A stretch of 64,000 nucleotides of DNA from assembly GCA_028693165.1 (NCBI GenBank), contig JAQUVX010000009.1, positions 1 to 64,000 on the forward strand, read 5' to 3'. Positions within the stretch are counted from its first letter, which is position 1. Each line of letters begins with the position of its first letter. Made by a program: the position numbers and the translations under genes. Positions 43,729-53,468 of the stretch are shown here, one piece after another. The notes below the pieces were generated by a model that saw only the letters and a list, made by a program, of their open reading frames with translations, searched no databases and had not been told where the DNA came from. This DNA is from Lachnospiraceae bacterium (GTDB lineage Bacteria > Bacillota > Clostridia > Lachnospirales > Lachnospiraceae).

Positions 43729-46700
43729 ATGAGAGAAAAAATAAATCGGCTCGCGAAAGGGATCGTGGATGCGGACATTCCCGAACTTTCTATTACGCCT
43801 CTTTCGCTGGAAGAGACGATTCAGGCCGGGGAGATTACAAGAAGAGAGCTGTTTGTGGCGGATACACAGGGCAGATTTGTGAAGGGGCTGGTATATTCCT
43901 CCAATCTGCGCGTCCGTATTCTGAATAATGCATTCGGAGGCAACCGCAATCATATTACTTACGAAGTGGATGGAAATCATCTGTCGAAGGAAGATGTGAT
44001 TGAGGGAGCTTTTTATCTTGTGACCAATGGCGGAGAGAAAAAGGTTCCTTATTCTTTCTCTGTGGAACTGGGGAAATCCGGAAAGACGCTGGATGCGCTG
44101 AAAGTCCCGGCGGATTTTGCGGATCTGACACATCGCGATCAGGAATTGGCACTGCGTCTTTTTGAATATCAGGATTTTGTGGAGGCTCCGTTTATGCAGA
44201 GTCTTTCTGTGCGTGCGCTCTACGATGGACTGCGGGGCCGGTTAAACCGTCAGAATCAGCTGGAAGAATTTCTGGTGGCGCTGAAGGCCAAGGAGCCGGT
44301 GAGGCTTGAGATCGCGGAAAAGACAAAGCAGTATGACGGACTGACGGAGACCATCACAGAGAAGCTGGTGGTGAAGAGCAGTACCTGGGGTTACGTGCAG
44401 TTCGAGGTGAGTGCGGACGGAGATTTTTTAGAGCTTCCAAAGAAGAGCTTTACGATACAGGATTTTAAGGATGGCGTCTGTGAGGTGACTTATCAGGTCA
44501 ACCCGGGGAGAATCCACCGTGGAAAGAATCTGGGCGCCATACGCATTACTGCGGTGCGGGAATCGTTTACGATACCCGTCGAGGTACAGGCGGCGGAGGA
44601 GAGCGAAGAGAAGACGGTGCGCAGCCGTCAGGAAGAGCTTCAGCGCTATTTCGTTCTGCGCCTGGAATATGAGAGCGGGATGTATGAGGACCGTCTTCTG
44701 ATCAACCAGATGAAGCAGGAGCTGGATCGCATCCGCAGACAGTTCGGCGAAGATCTGAGCGATCTCATACGCCAGGCAGAGCTTTTGATCCTGGAGGGTC
44801 AGAAGGAGCGGGCCGGCGTGCTTCTGGAGAGCTGTAAGGATCAGGTGATGGCACAGAAGAAGGATCAGCGGGATCTTTACTGTTACTATCAGTATTTGCA
44901 GATGCAGGTCAGGAAAAAGGACGGCCAGCGCGAGAGTCTGCTTCGCACGGTCAAAAAATATCTGGAGGAGGATCCGTGCAACAGCAGCCTTTATCTGCTG
45001 CGGCTTCGGCTGGAACCGAGCGCACAGGAGAATCCGTCAGGGCTGCTCGATGAGATGAAGGCCATGTTTGCGGGCGGCTGCCACAGTCCTTACCTCTATA
45101 CCCACGTATTTCGGATTTATGAGAAGAACATGTATCTCCTGAAACGACTGGATGATTTTGAGGTGCAGGTGCTTTTGTTTGCGGCAAAACGGGGACTGGT
45201 GGACAAGGAGCTGGCGCTGCACGTGGCGGAGCTGGCCGGTGTGGTCAAGCATTACCGGACTCTTTATTACCGGCTGATGGTGCTGCTTTATGAGAAGTAT
45301 CAGGAGAAGGAGCTTCTGAGTGCAGTCTGCTGCATCCTGATCAAGGGAGACTGCCGGAACCGGGTGTATTTCCCATGGTATCAGAAGGCGCTTGAGGCGG
45401 GAGTCAGCCTGACAAGGCTGTATGAGTATTTCCTGTATGCGCTGCCGCGGGAGTATCCGTATCTGCTGCCGAAGGAGATCCTGTTGTATTTTTCCTATGA
45501 AAAAGCGATGGATGATTACAGCCGTTCCGTTCTGTACATGAATATCCTGAAATACATGAAGCCGGAGGCCGCATTGTACAAGCAGTATGAGCGGGACATT
45601 GAACAGTTTACGATGGAACAGCTTCTGCATTCCCGGATCAACCACAGATTTGTGGTGCTCTATGAGCACATGGTCTACAAAGAGATGATCGATGAGCGCG
45701 TGGCGAAAGTGCTGCCGTCGCTGCTCAAGTCGTATCGGGTGCAGATCAAGAATGCGAACATCCGCTATGTGGTGGTGTGCTACGAGGAGATAGAGGGCGA
45801 GGATGCCTTCCTGGTACAGGATGGTGTGGCGTACGTGCCGCTGTTTTCGGAGCATCCGGTGCTTTTGTTCCAGGATGAATACGGCAACCGCTACCACAAC
45901 ATCTCCTACCGCAAGCTGCCGGCGATGGAGAAGAAAAACGCTGCGGAGCTGGAAGAGCAGTGCTATGATATTTTTCCGAACCACCCGATGCTTCGCTTGC
46001 AGGAGTGTGGGGAGATCGTGGCGGCCGGGATTCAAAATGAGTCAGAGCTGATGACGATGAAGCGCGCCCTGACGGACTTAAAGCTTCATCCGCTGTTTCG
46101 GAAGCGGATCCTGTCCGGCATGATCGACTACTATAAGAGGCAGCTTGAGTCGGAGGATGGCGAAGCCGGTGAGGATGTAGACTACCTGATGGATCTGGAT
46201 CTGGACCGCTTAGACCGCGCGGAGCGGAACGGGGTCTGTGAGACGCTGATCTCGCAGGATTACATCCGTGAGGCTTATGAGATTATACAGCATTATGGCT
46301 GCGAGGGCATCCGGGGTACGCGGCTTTTGAAGCTGTGCACCAAGATGGTGCTGCAGCAGCTGTTTGACGAGGATGATGGTCTGCTTTCCATGGCTTGTAT
46401 GCTGTTCTCGGAAGGCAAATACGACAGTGTACTGCTCGATTACCTCTGTGAGCATTTCAATGGTTCTGCGAAGCAGATGTTCAAGATTCTGAATCAGGGT
46501 GTGCATGAGCATGTGGAGACCTATGATATGCCGGAACGCCTGCTGGCACAGATGCTCTTTAGCGGGGAGACGGATCGGATTGATCAGGTCTTTGACTGGT
46601 ATGCAGCCGGGAAGAAGACCAGTGAAAACGTGGTGCGGGCGTATTTCACCCTGAGGTCGGCGGAATATTTCCTGAAGGACACCCCCACGCAGGACCGGGT

Positions 46701-47304
46701 ATTTGCGTACCTGGAAGGTGCGGTGCACGGCATGGAAGAGCGAAACCGGATTCCCACCATCTATCTGCTGGCGCTGACCCGCTATTATTCCACATTGAAG
46801 GTGCTGGATGAGGAGCGAAAGAGTCTGTGCAGCAGCATGGTGGAGCTTCTGATGGAAGAAGGCCGGATCTTCGCCTATTTCCATGATCTGGGACGGCTGA
46901 TCGATATGCCGGATTCCATCATGGACAAGGTGATCGTTGAATACCGCGGCAGCCGGGACTCCAAGCCGGAGCTGGAGCTTCGAATTTTGCCGGAGGATGA
47001 GGAGTACAGCTTCGGGGAACTGAAGAAGGTTTACCCGGGCGTGTTTACCTGCCAGAAGGTACTGTTCGAGGGCGAGATCCTGGAATACCAGGTTTACGAG
47101 CAGCGCGACGGAGTACGGACACTGGTAAGCGAAGGCAGTTTGTCCTGTGATACGGAGAGTAAGAAGAAAGAGGGAAGCCGGTTTGCTTCTCTGAATGAAA
47201 TGGGGCTGTGCCTGTCTCTTAAGGAGGAGGACACCCTGAAAGAAAAAATGAAGAACTATCTGACTGACGGTGCTGTGATGGAAGCGTTATTCGATCTGAT
47301 GTAG
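43729..47304 (+). CDS. Very large repeat protein, DUF5717-like, partner of an Hsp70-like protein
   Basis: A 1191-residue cytosolic protein without signal peptide or membrane helix. The first about 290 residues look like beta-sandwich domains (VRILNNAFGGNRNHITYEVDG, VPYSFSVELGKSGKTLDAL, YVQFEVSADGDFLELPKKSFTIQDFKDGVCEVTYQV). From about 300 onward it is mostly helical-hairpin repeats (TPR/HEAT-like), ending in a short beta segment. From memory it resembles the family annotated DUF5717 in Lachnospiraceae; I could not verify that. It is followed 31 bases later by the Hsp70-like gene and then a TPR-like gene. No catalytic motif is visible, so a scaffold or client-binding role is a guess. Confidence 0.7.
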   Translation: MREKINRLAKGIVDADIPELSITPLSLEETIQAGEITRRELFVADTQGRFVKGLVYSSNLRVRILNNAFGGNRNHITYEVDGNHLSKEDVIEGAFYLVTNGGEKKVPYSFSVELGKSGKTLDALKVPADFADLTHRDQELALRLFEYQDFVEAPFMQSLSVRALYDGLRGRLNRQNQLEEFLVALKAKEPVRLEIAEKTKQYDGLTETITEKLVVKSSTWGYVQFEVSADGDFLELPKKSFTIQDFKDGVCEVTYQVNPGRIHRGKNLGAIRITAVRESFTIPVEVQAAEESEEKTVRSRQEELQRYFVLRLEYESGMYEDRLLINQMKQELDRIRRQFGEDLSDLIRQAELLILEGQKERAGVLLESCKDQVMAQKKDQRDLYCYYQYLQMQVRKKDGQRESLLRTVKKYLEEDPCNSSLYLLRLRLEPSAQENPSGLLDEMKAMFAGGCHSPYLYTHVFRIYEKNMYLLKRLDDFEVQVLLFAAKRGLVDKELALHVAELAGVVKHYRTLYYRLMVLLYEKYQEKELLSAVCCILIKGDCRNRVYFPWYQKALEAGVSLTRLYEYFLYALPREYPYLLPKEILLYFSYEKAMDDYSRSVLYMNILKYMKPEAALYKQYERDIEQFTMEQLLHSRINHRFVVLYEHMVYKEMIDERVAKVLPSLLKSYRVQIKNANIRYVVVCYEEIEGEDAFLVQDGVAYVPLFSEHPVLLFQDEYGNRYHNISYRKLPAMEKKNAAELEEQCYDIFPNHPMLRLQECGEIVAAGIQNESELMTMKRALTDLKLHPLFRKRILSGMIDYYKRQLESEDGEAGEDVDYLMDLDLDRLDRAERNGVCETLISQDYIREAYEIIQHYGCEGIRGTRLLKLCTKMVLQQLFDEDDGLLSMACMLFSEGKYDSVLLDYLCEHFNGSAKQMFKILNQGVHEHVETYDMPERLLAQMLFSGETDRIDQVFDWYAAGKKTSENVVRAYFTLRSAEYFLKDTPTQDRVFAYLEGAVHGMEERNRIPTIYLLALTRYYSTLKVLDEERKSLCSSMVELLMEEGRIFAYFHDLGRLIDMPDSIMDKVIVEYRGSRDSKPELELRILPEDEEYSFGELKKVYPGVFTCQKVLFEGEILEYQVYEQRDGVRTLVSEGSLSCDTESKKKEGSRFASLNEMGLCLSLKEEDTLKEKMKNYLTDGAVMEALFDLM

Positions 47305-47334
47305 CCGGTCAGTCTGTGTTAGATAAGGGGTTTT

Positions 47335-48558
47335 ATGGACGGACTGATAGTTGGTATTGATTTGTGTGATGAATATACCCAGATTAATTGTGCGGAGGAA
47401 GAGAAAACCTGGACGATTCCTTCGGCGATCTGTAAGAACAAGAGTACGGATCAGTGGTATGTGGGCGAGGAGGCCTTTGCCCATACGCTGACGGGGGATG
47501 GGATCATTGTGGATAAGCTGCTGAAGCTTGCCGCAAAAGGCGGAACAGCCACCCTTGGCGAGATCCGTTACGAAGGAAAGACCCTGTTGAAATTATTTCT
47601 GGAGCAGGCGCTTAAGCTGCCGAAGCAGGAATACCACACCGGGGAGATCCGGCAGCTTGTTTTTACCGTGCGGAAGGTGGATACCGCGCTGATGGAGCTG
47701 CTTTACGGCTGTGCGCAGGAGCTTGATATTCCTAGGGAGAAGGTTCATATCATCAGCCATTCCGAGAGCTTTATTTACTATGTGCTGAGTCAGAAAAAAG
47801 AGATCTGGAACGGGACGGTCGGCATGTTTGATCTGTCGGAGGAGCGGCTGTGCTATTATGAGATGCGGGTGCAGCGGGGCTTGAAGAAGACGACGGTTCT
47901 GGCGGAATATGAGAATCTGGAGGAGGGGTTTAATCTGGACATTCTCACGACACCGTCCGGTGCCAGGATGGCGGACTGGATTCTGACCTCCTGCGGCGAG
48001 CGCATGATGCAGAAGACCGTCTATTCTTCCGTATTCCTGACCGGAAAGGGCTTCGAGAAGCTGGACTGGGCAGAGGACTTCATGAAGCTGGTCTGCAGCA
48101 AACGCCGGGTCTATATGGAGCCTTCGGTCTTTGCAAAGGGGGCGGCTTACCGGGCCGCGGATATGCTGCATGAGCGCACCTCCTATCCGTTTACCATGAT
48201 CTGTGACGGGCGGTTGAAATCCACTGTGTCGATGAATGTGCTTCACAGAGGGCAGGAGACCTCCGTGCTGCTTGCTTCGGCCGGGGATAACTGGTATGAG
48301 CAGATGTCCACCATGGATGTGATTCCGGATGGACAAAATACGGTGGAGTTTGTAGTCACACCGCTGGATACAAAGAGCAAAAAGACAGTTTCCATTCCGT
48401 TAGAGGGCTTCCCTAAGCGGCTGGACCGCACCATGAAGGTGCGGATTCAGGTCTCATTTCTGGACGAGCGGACGATGGATGTGAAGCTGAAGGATCAGGG
48501 CTTTGGGGAAATCTTCCCATCGACCGGGGTACAAATCAGACAAGAGGTTATGCTATGA
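47335..48558 (+). CDS. Divergent Hsp70/actin-fold ATPase, DUF5716-like
   Basis: A 407-residue protein. The N-terminal about 300 residues carry actin/Hsp70 nucleotide-binding features: GIDLCDEYTQI (phosphate 1), VGMFDLSEERLCYYEM (phosphate 2), SSVFLTGKGFEKLDW and EPSVFAKGAAYRAA (adenosine/connect 2 region). The last about 100 residues are beta-rich (VSMNVLHRGQETSVLL...), in the place of an Hsp70 substrate-binding domain but much shorter than in DnaK (about 610 residues in all). The stop overlaps the next start by 4 bases. Family name DUF5716 is from memory. It is probably an ATP-dependent chaperone- or cytoskeleton-like engine for its operon partners. Confidence 0.7.
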   Translation: MDGLIVGIDLCDEYTQINCAEEEKTWTIPSAICKNKSTDQWYVGEEAFAHTLTGDGIIVDKLLKLAAKGGTATLGEIRYEGKTLLKLFLEQALKLPKQEYHTGEIRQLVFTVRKVDTALMELLYGCAQELDIPREKVHIISHSESFIYYVLSQKKEIWNGTVGMFDLSEERLCYYEMRVQRGLKKTTVLAEYENLEEGFNLDILTTPSGARMADWILTSCGERMMQKTVYSSVFLTGKGFEKLDWAEDFMKLVCSKRRVYMEPSVFAKGAAYRAADMLHERTSYPFTMICDGRLKSTVSMNVLHRGQETSVLLASAGDNWYEQMSTMDVIPDGQNTVEFVVTPLDTKSKKTVSIPLEGFPKRLDRTMKVRIQVSFLDERTMDVKLKDQGFGEIFPSTGVQIRQEVML

Positions 48559-49367
48559 GTGTATGGTTGTGCAGACAGGAACAGGTGCATCACCCGTTTT
48601 ATGTGGAAAATTTAAATATTCATCTGTATTCTTCCCAGGAACTTTCCTATGTGATCTGTCAGTATCCGCTGATGGTGATGGATGGGTTTGTCAATGAAAA
48701 CCTGTTGGAATTTCTGCGGGAGGAGCTGGATTTGGGCTTTCTGGCGCTGAAGCTGGAACGGTGGCTTGCAAGCCGTGAAGACCCGGATGAGGCGCTGGTC
48801 ATGATCCTGCAGGAATGTGATTATTATACGGCTGCGGAGATTGCCCGGTACCGGCAGAAGCTGACGGAGCTGCGCAGAAAGCATCCGGCGGAATACCGGA
48901 AGATGAAGGCGGATGAGCTGTTTGCCATGCATCAGTATGGGCGGGCAGTCAAAGTGTATCAGGAGCTTCTGGAAAGTCCGAAGGATTCCTACGTGAATGA
49001 GGAGTATGAGGGGCGCATCTGGAACAATCTTGCATCCTGCTACGCCCGTCAGTTTCGGATGAAGGAAGCGTTTGAGGCCTATGAGCGGGCCTACAATAAG
49101 CTCGGCAAAGAGGAGATTTTGCAGTCCCTGTATTGTCTGACGAAGCTGGACGGCAGCCTGATGCTGGGAGACCGGATGAAAGCGCTGATCACGGAAGAGC
49201 TTAAGAAGGTCTGGGACGAGCGGTTTGCACAGGTGCAGGAACAGGCCGATCAGTCGGATGCGGTCGAGCAGCTGGAGGTTTTGTTTAAGCGGGATTCCAT
49301 TCGCAGACAGGCTGGTGCGGCTTCCATGCTTCATCGCTGGAAGCGGGAGTACCGGAGTATGGTTTGA
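48555..49367 (+). CDS. TPR-like protein, third member of the Hsp70-like operon
   Basis: A 270-residue cytosolic protein. An N-terminal mixed segment (PFYVENLNIHLYSSQELSYVICQYP) is followed by helical pairs with TPR-like consensus spacing (ADELFAMHQYGRAVKVYQELLE; IWNNLASCYARQFRMKEAFEAYERAYNKL). ATGA overlap with the Hsp70-like gene shows translational coupling. No homologue with known function is recognised. With its neighbours it makes a three-part module of beta/helical scaffold, Hsp70-like ATPase and TPR adaptor. Confidence 0.65.
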   Translation: MSVWLCRQEQVHHPFYVENLNIHLYSSQELSYVICQYPLMVMDGFVNENLLEFLREELDLGFLALKLERWLASREDPDEALVMILQECDYYTAAEIARYRQKLTELRRKHPAEYRKMKADELFAMHQYGRAVKVYQELLESPKDSYVNEEYEGRIWNNLASCYARQFRMKEAFEAYERAYNKLGKEEILQSLYCLTKLDGSLMLGDRMKALITEELKKVWDERFAQVQEQADQSDAVEQLEVLFKRDSIRRQAGAASMLHRWKREYRSMV

Positions 49368-49410
49368 TGCCCGACGAAGTTGAAATAAAGACAGGAAAGG
49401 AAACAAGGAA

Positions 49411-52053
49411 ATGAAAGAACTGGAAAAGACCTACAATCCTTCCGCCATTGAGGAGAAGCTTTATCAGAAGTGGCTGGATAACAAATATTTTCACGCACAG
49501 GTGAACAAGGACAAGAAGCCGTTCACGATCGTGATGCCGCCGCCGAATATCACCGGCCAGCTTCACATGGGGCATGCGCTGGACAACACCATGCAGGACA
49601 TTCTGACGCGCTACAAGCGGATGCAGGGCTATGAGGCGCTGTGGCAGCCGGGAACGGACCATGCGGCGATCGCAACGGAGGTCAAGGTCATCGACAAGCT
49701 CCGTAAGGAGGGTATCGACAAGCATGATCTGGGACGCGACAAGTTCTTAGAGGCCTGCTGGGACTGGAAGAAGGAGTACGGCACCCGCATCATCAATCAG
49801 CTGCACAAGCTGGGTTCCTCCGCAGACTGGGAGCGCGAGCGCTTTACCATGGATGAGGGCTGCTCGAAGGCAGTTCAGGAAGTGTTTATCAAATTATACG
49901 AAAAAGGCTATATCTATAAAGGCTCCCGCATCATCAACTGGTGTCCGGTATGTCAGACGTCTATCTCGGATGCCGAGGTAGAGCACGAGGAGCAGGACGG
50001 CTTCTTCTGGCACATCAATTATCCGATCGTGGGCGAGGAAGGCCGTTTCGTGGAGATCGCGACCACACGTCCGGAGACACTGCTGGGCGATACCGCTGTG
50101 GCGGTCAACCCGGAGGATGAACGCTATCAGGATCTGGTTGGCAAGCTGTTAAAGCTGCCGCTGACCGACCGGGAGATTCCGGTGGTTGCGGATGCGTATG
50201 TAGACAAGGAGTTCGGAACCGGCTGTGTGAAGATTACACCGGCGCATGACCCGAACGATTTTGAGGTGGGAAAACGCCACGATCTGGAAGAGATCTGCAT
50301 CCTGCACGACGATGCCACCATCGACTGCCCAGGCAGCAAATACGATGGCATGGAGCGCTATGCGGCAAGAAAAGCCATGGTGGAGGATTTGAAGGAGCAG
50401 GGACTCTTGGTCAGCATCGAGCCTCACGCGCACAATGTGGGAACGCATGACCGCTGCAAGACCACGGTTGAGCCGATGGTGAAGCAGCAGTGGTTCGTCC
50501 GCATGGAGGAGATGGCAAAGCCGGCGATCGAGGCGATCAAGACCGGTGAGCTGAAGTTCGTTCCGGAGAGCTTTGGAAAGACATACCTGCACTGGCTGGA
50601 GGGCATCCGCGACTGGTGTATCTCCCGTCAGCTGTGGTGGGGCCATCGGATTCCGGCTTATTACTGTCAGGACTGCGGCGAGATCGTGGTTGGCAGAGAA
50701 ACGCCATGCAAATGTCCGAAGTGCGGCGGAACGCAGTTCAAACAGGATGAGGATACACTGGATACCTGGTTCTCCTCTGCACTGTGGCCGTTCTCGACCC
50801 TGGGCTGGCCGGAGAAGACTCCGGAGCTGGAATATTTCTATCCGACGGATGTGCTGGTAACCGGTTACGATATCATCTTCTTCTGGGTCATCCGCATGGT
50901 ATTCTCCGGAATCGAGCAGACCGGCAAGTGTCCGTTCCACACGGTGCTGATCCACGGTCTGGTGCGCGACAGCCAGGGCCGCAAGATGAGTAAATCGCTG
51001 GGCAACGGCATCGATCCGCTGGAGGTCATCGACAAGTACGGCGCGGATGCACTGCGCATGACGCTGATCACCGGCAATGCGCCTGGCAATGATATGCGTT
51101 TCTACTGGGAGCGCGTGGAGGCGAGCCGGAACTTTGCAAACAAGGTGTGGAACGCATCCCGTTTCATCATGATGAATATCGAGAAGGCGCCGGTTCACGA
51201 TGTGAAGCTGGCGGACTTGACGATGGCGGATAAATGGATTCTGTCCAAGGTCAATACTCTGGCGAAGGATGTTACCGAGAATCTGGACAAATACGAGCTG
51301 GGCATCGCGCTGCAGAAGGTTTATGACTTCATCTGGGAGGAGTTCTGTGACTGGTACATCGAGATGGTGAAGCCGAGACTCTGGAACGAGGAAGATACCA
51401 CGCAGGCGGCGGCGCTGTGGACGCTCAAGACGGTTCTGATTAATTCGTTAAAGTTGCTGCACCCGTACATGCCGTTTTTGACCGAGGAGATCTTCTGCAA
51501 TTTACAGGAGGAAGAGGCTTCCATCATGATCTCTGCATGGCCGGAGTATCAGGCGGCATGGGATTTTGCAGCGGAGGAACATGCGGTAGAGGTGATCAAG
51601 GAGGCGGTTCGCGCGATCCGTAATGTGCGTACCTCCATGAACGTACCGCCGAGCAGGAAAGCCAGCGTTTATGTGGTTTCCGAGCAGCAGGAGGTGCTTG
51701 ACATCTTCGAGCACAGCAAGGTATTCTTTGCGATGCTGGGCTATGCAAGTGAGGTGACGCTCCAGAAGGACAAGACCGGGATTGCGGAGGATGCCGTGTC
51801 TGCGGTGATCCCGAATGCGGCGATCTATATGCCGTTTGCGGAGCTTGTGGACGTGGCGAAGGAGATTGAGCGCCTGACGAAGGAACATGAGCGTCTTGCG
51901 GGCGAGCTGGCCCGTGTAAAGGGGATGCTCGGCAATGAGCGCTTCGTCAGCAAGGCTCCGGAGGCAAAGATCAACGAAGAAAAAGCGAAGCTTGAAAAAT
52001 ACACACAGATGATGGCTCAGGTTGAAGAGCGTCTGGGACAGCTTCAGGCATAA
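49411..52053 (+). CDS. valS: Valyl-tRNA synthetase
   Basis: An 880-residue class Ia synthetase. It has the HIGH motif as HMGH in PPPNITGQLHMGHAL, a CP1 editing domain (TTRPETLLGDTAVAVNPED and GTGCVKITPAHDPNDFEVG), and the KMSKS loop RKMSKSLGNGIDP near residue 530. The anticodon-binding helical domain and a C-terminal coiled coil (EIERLTKEHERLAGELARVKGMLGNERFVSKAPEAKI) are also present. A cysteine pair in CPKCGG marks an extra zinc site. AGGAAAGGAAAC precedes the ATG. No T-box leader is possible in the 43-base gap upstream, so it may be co-transcribed with the TPR-like gene. Confidence 0.97.
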   Translation: MKELEKTYNPSAIEEKLYQKWLDNKYFHAQVNKDKKPFTIVMPPPNITGQLHMGHALDNTMQDILTRYKRMQGYEALWQPGTDHAAIATEVKVIDKLRKEGIDKHDLGRDKFLEACWDWKKEYGTRIINQLHKLGSSADWERERFTMDEGCSKAVQEVFIKLYEKGYIYKGSRIINWCPVCQTSISDAEVEHEEQDGFFWHINYPIVGEEGRFVEIATTRPETLLGDTAVAVNPEDERYQDLVGKLLKLPLTDREIPVVADAYVDKEFGTGCVKITPAHDPNDFEVGKRHDLEEICILHDDATIDCPGSKYDGMERYAARKAMVEDLKEQGLLVSIEPHAHNVGTHDRCKTTVEPMVKQQWFVRMEEMAKPAIEAIKTGELKFVPESFGKTYLHWLEGIRDWCISRQLWWGHRIPAYYCQDCGEIVVGRETPCKCPKCGGTQFKQDEDTLDTWFSSALWPFSTLGWPEKTPELEYFYPTDVLVTGYDIIFFWVIRMVFSGIEQTGKCPFHTVLIHGLVRDSQGRKMSKSLGNGIDPLEVIDKYGADALRMTLITGNAPGNDMRFYWERVEASRNFANKVWNASRFIMMNIEKAPVHDVKLADLTMADKWILSKVNTLAKDVTENLDKYELGIALQKVYDFIWEEFCDWYIEMVKPRLWNEEDTTQAAALWTLKTVLINSLKLLHPYMPFLTEEIFCNLQEEEASIMISAWPEYQAAWDFAAEEHAVEVIKEAVRAIRNVRTSMNVPPSRKASVYVVSEQQEVLDIFEHSKVFFAMLGYASEVTLQKDKTGIAEDAVSAVIPNAAIYMPFAELVDVAKEIERLTKEHERLAGELARVKGMLGNERFVSKAPEAKINEEKAKLEKYTQMMAQVEERLGQLQA

Positions 52054-52079
52054 GACGGGACAGACCCGCATATATTAAA

Positions 52080-53318
52080 ATGATGGAAAAACAGGCGCGG
52101 GATTATCTTTTGGAGATACCGCTTTGGACAAAAAAGAAAAATACACTGAGTCAGGTTCGGGATTTTCTTGCGGCACTGGGAAACCCGGACCGGGATTTGA
52201 AGATCATCCATGTGGCGGGAACCAACGGCAAGGGTTCTGTGTGCGCGGATCTGACCGGCATCCTTGTGCAGGCTGGATATCGCGTGGGAACCTTTGTCTC
52301 TCCTCATCTTGTGGATGTGAAGGAACGGTTTTTGCTGGATGGGAGTCCGGTGGAGGAAGCAGTTTTTGAGCGCAGCTTCCGGAAGGTGCTTGCCGTGGTG
52401 GAAGTCATGGTGGAGCGCGGCTATTGTCATCCGACCTTTTTTGAGTTTGTGTTTTTGATGGCGATGGTGCTTTACCGGGAGCTGGGGCCGGATTATGTGA
52501 TTCTGGAGACCGGGCTTGGAGGGCGGCTGGATACGACCAATGTGATCGAACGGCCGCTGGCTTGTGTGATCACGTCCATCAGCCTGGATCACACGCAGTA
52601 CCTTGGCGGGACGATCGCCGAGATTGCGGCGGAGAAGGCCGGCATCATCAAGCCGGGAGTTCCTGTCATCTATGACGACAATGAACCGGAGGCATCGGCA
52701 GTCATTTGCAGGGCGGCGCAGGCCGTGGGCGCGGAGGGCATTCCGGCGGGAGAAGCGGAGGCTTACCGGGACGTCGCATTTGCGGCACCGTATCAGGCGA
52801 TGAACGCGGCGCTGGCGGTTCGGACGCTGGAGATTTTGCAGGCATCCGGAAAAGTGGAGGGGATCACCCCGCAGGTTTGCCGGGAAGGTCTTTTGAAGGT
52901 ACACTGGAGCGGCCGGATGGAGGAGATTCGTCCGGATATCTGGCTGGACGGCGCACACAATCCGGGCGGCATTGCGGCATTTATCCGGGCGGTTCAGGCA
53001 CAAAAATCGCAAAAGAAGATACAGCTTTTGTTTGCAGCCGTTGCGGACAAGGATTATCACGAGATGGTCAATCTGCTTTGCAGAGCACTTCCCATAACGC
53101 GTGTGACGGTTGTGCAGCTTCAGAGCGAACGCGGACTGGACAGCGGACGTTTGGCCCGACAGTTTGAGCAGGCGGGCTGTAACGTGGTGGAACAGTTTCC
53201 CTCGGCACGGGAAGCGCTGCATGCGGCGCTGCAGAACAGGACATCGGAGGACAGGCTGTACGTGGTAGGTTCTCTTTATCTGATCGGAGAGATCCAAAAC
53301 GTACTGAAGGAGGAATGA
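52080..53318 (+). CDS. folC: Folylpolyglutamate synthase / dihydrofolate synthase
   Basis: A 412-residue Mur-ligase-fold enzyme that adds glutamate to folates (and dihydropteroate, if bifunctional). P-loop GTNGKGSV lies near residue 46. FVSPHLVDVKERF, the GLGGRLDTTN Mg/ATP site and DGAHNPGG are present. The start could be 52080 or 52083; no clear ribosome site is visible, in keeping with read-through from valS 26 bases upstream. The valS-folC order is common in Firmicutes. A 45-residue protein gene follows after 2 bases. Confidence 0.95.
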   Translation: MMEKQARDYLLEIPLWTKKKNTLSQVRDFLAALGNPDRDLKIIHVAGTNGKGSVCADLTGILVQAGYRVGTFVSPHLVDVKERFLLDGSPVEEAVFERSFRKVLAVVEVMVERGYCHPTFFEFVFLMAMVLYRELGPDYVILETGLGGRLDTTNVIERPLACVITSISLDHTQYLGGTIAEIAAEKAGIIKPGVPVIYDDNEPEASAVICRAAQAVGAEGIPAGEAEAYRDVAFAAPYQAMNAALAVRTLEILQASGKVEGITPQVCREGLLKVHWSGRMEEIRPDIWLDGAHNPGGIAAFIRAVQAQKSQKKIQLLFAAVADKDYHEMVNLLCRALPITRVTVVQLQSERGLDSGRLARQFEQAGCNVVEQFPSAREALHAALQNRTSEDRLYVVGSLYLIGEIQNVLKEE

Positions 53319-53320
53319 CT

Positions 53321-53458
53321 ATGCTGGATTTTGAGGAAGAAATCAACCGTTTTAAACCGAGCCTGGAGGTAGGCGACGTGGAGGAGGCAATCGGAAAAGA
53401 AGATCTGACGGATATGACGGATCTGATGATGGAGTGTCTGCGAAGTAAAGGAGAATAG
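53321..53458 (+). CDS. Small acidic protein of 45 residues, unknown function
   Basis: The ATG follows AAGGAGG by 7 bases, and the frame stops at 53458, just before the next gene's start. The product (MLDFEEEINRFKPSLEVGDV..., ending LRSKGE) is acidic, helical and without membrane segment or cysteines. Its perfect ribosome site and tight spacing between folC (2 bases) and the TPR protein (10 bases) make it a real gene. I recall similar short proteins from related Clostridia but no function. Confidence 0.7.
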   Translation: MLDFEEEINRFKPSLEVGDVEEAIGKEDLTDMTDLMMECLRSKGE

Positions 53459-53468
53459 GCAAAGCAAG

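Noticed and set aside
49368-49410. T-box leader for valS
   Set aside because: The gap is only 43 bases, too short for a T-box, and no T-box sequence is seen.
52044-53297. A 417-residue reverse frame opposite folC
   Set aside because: Shadow of folC; no start signal and no conserved motif.
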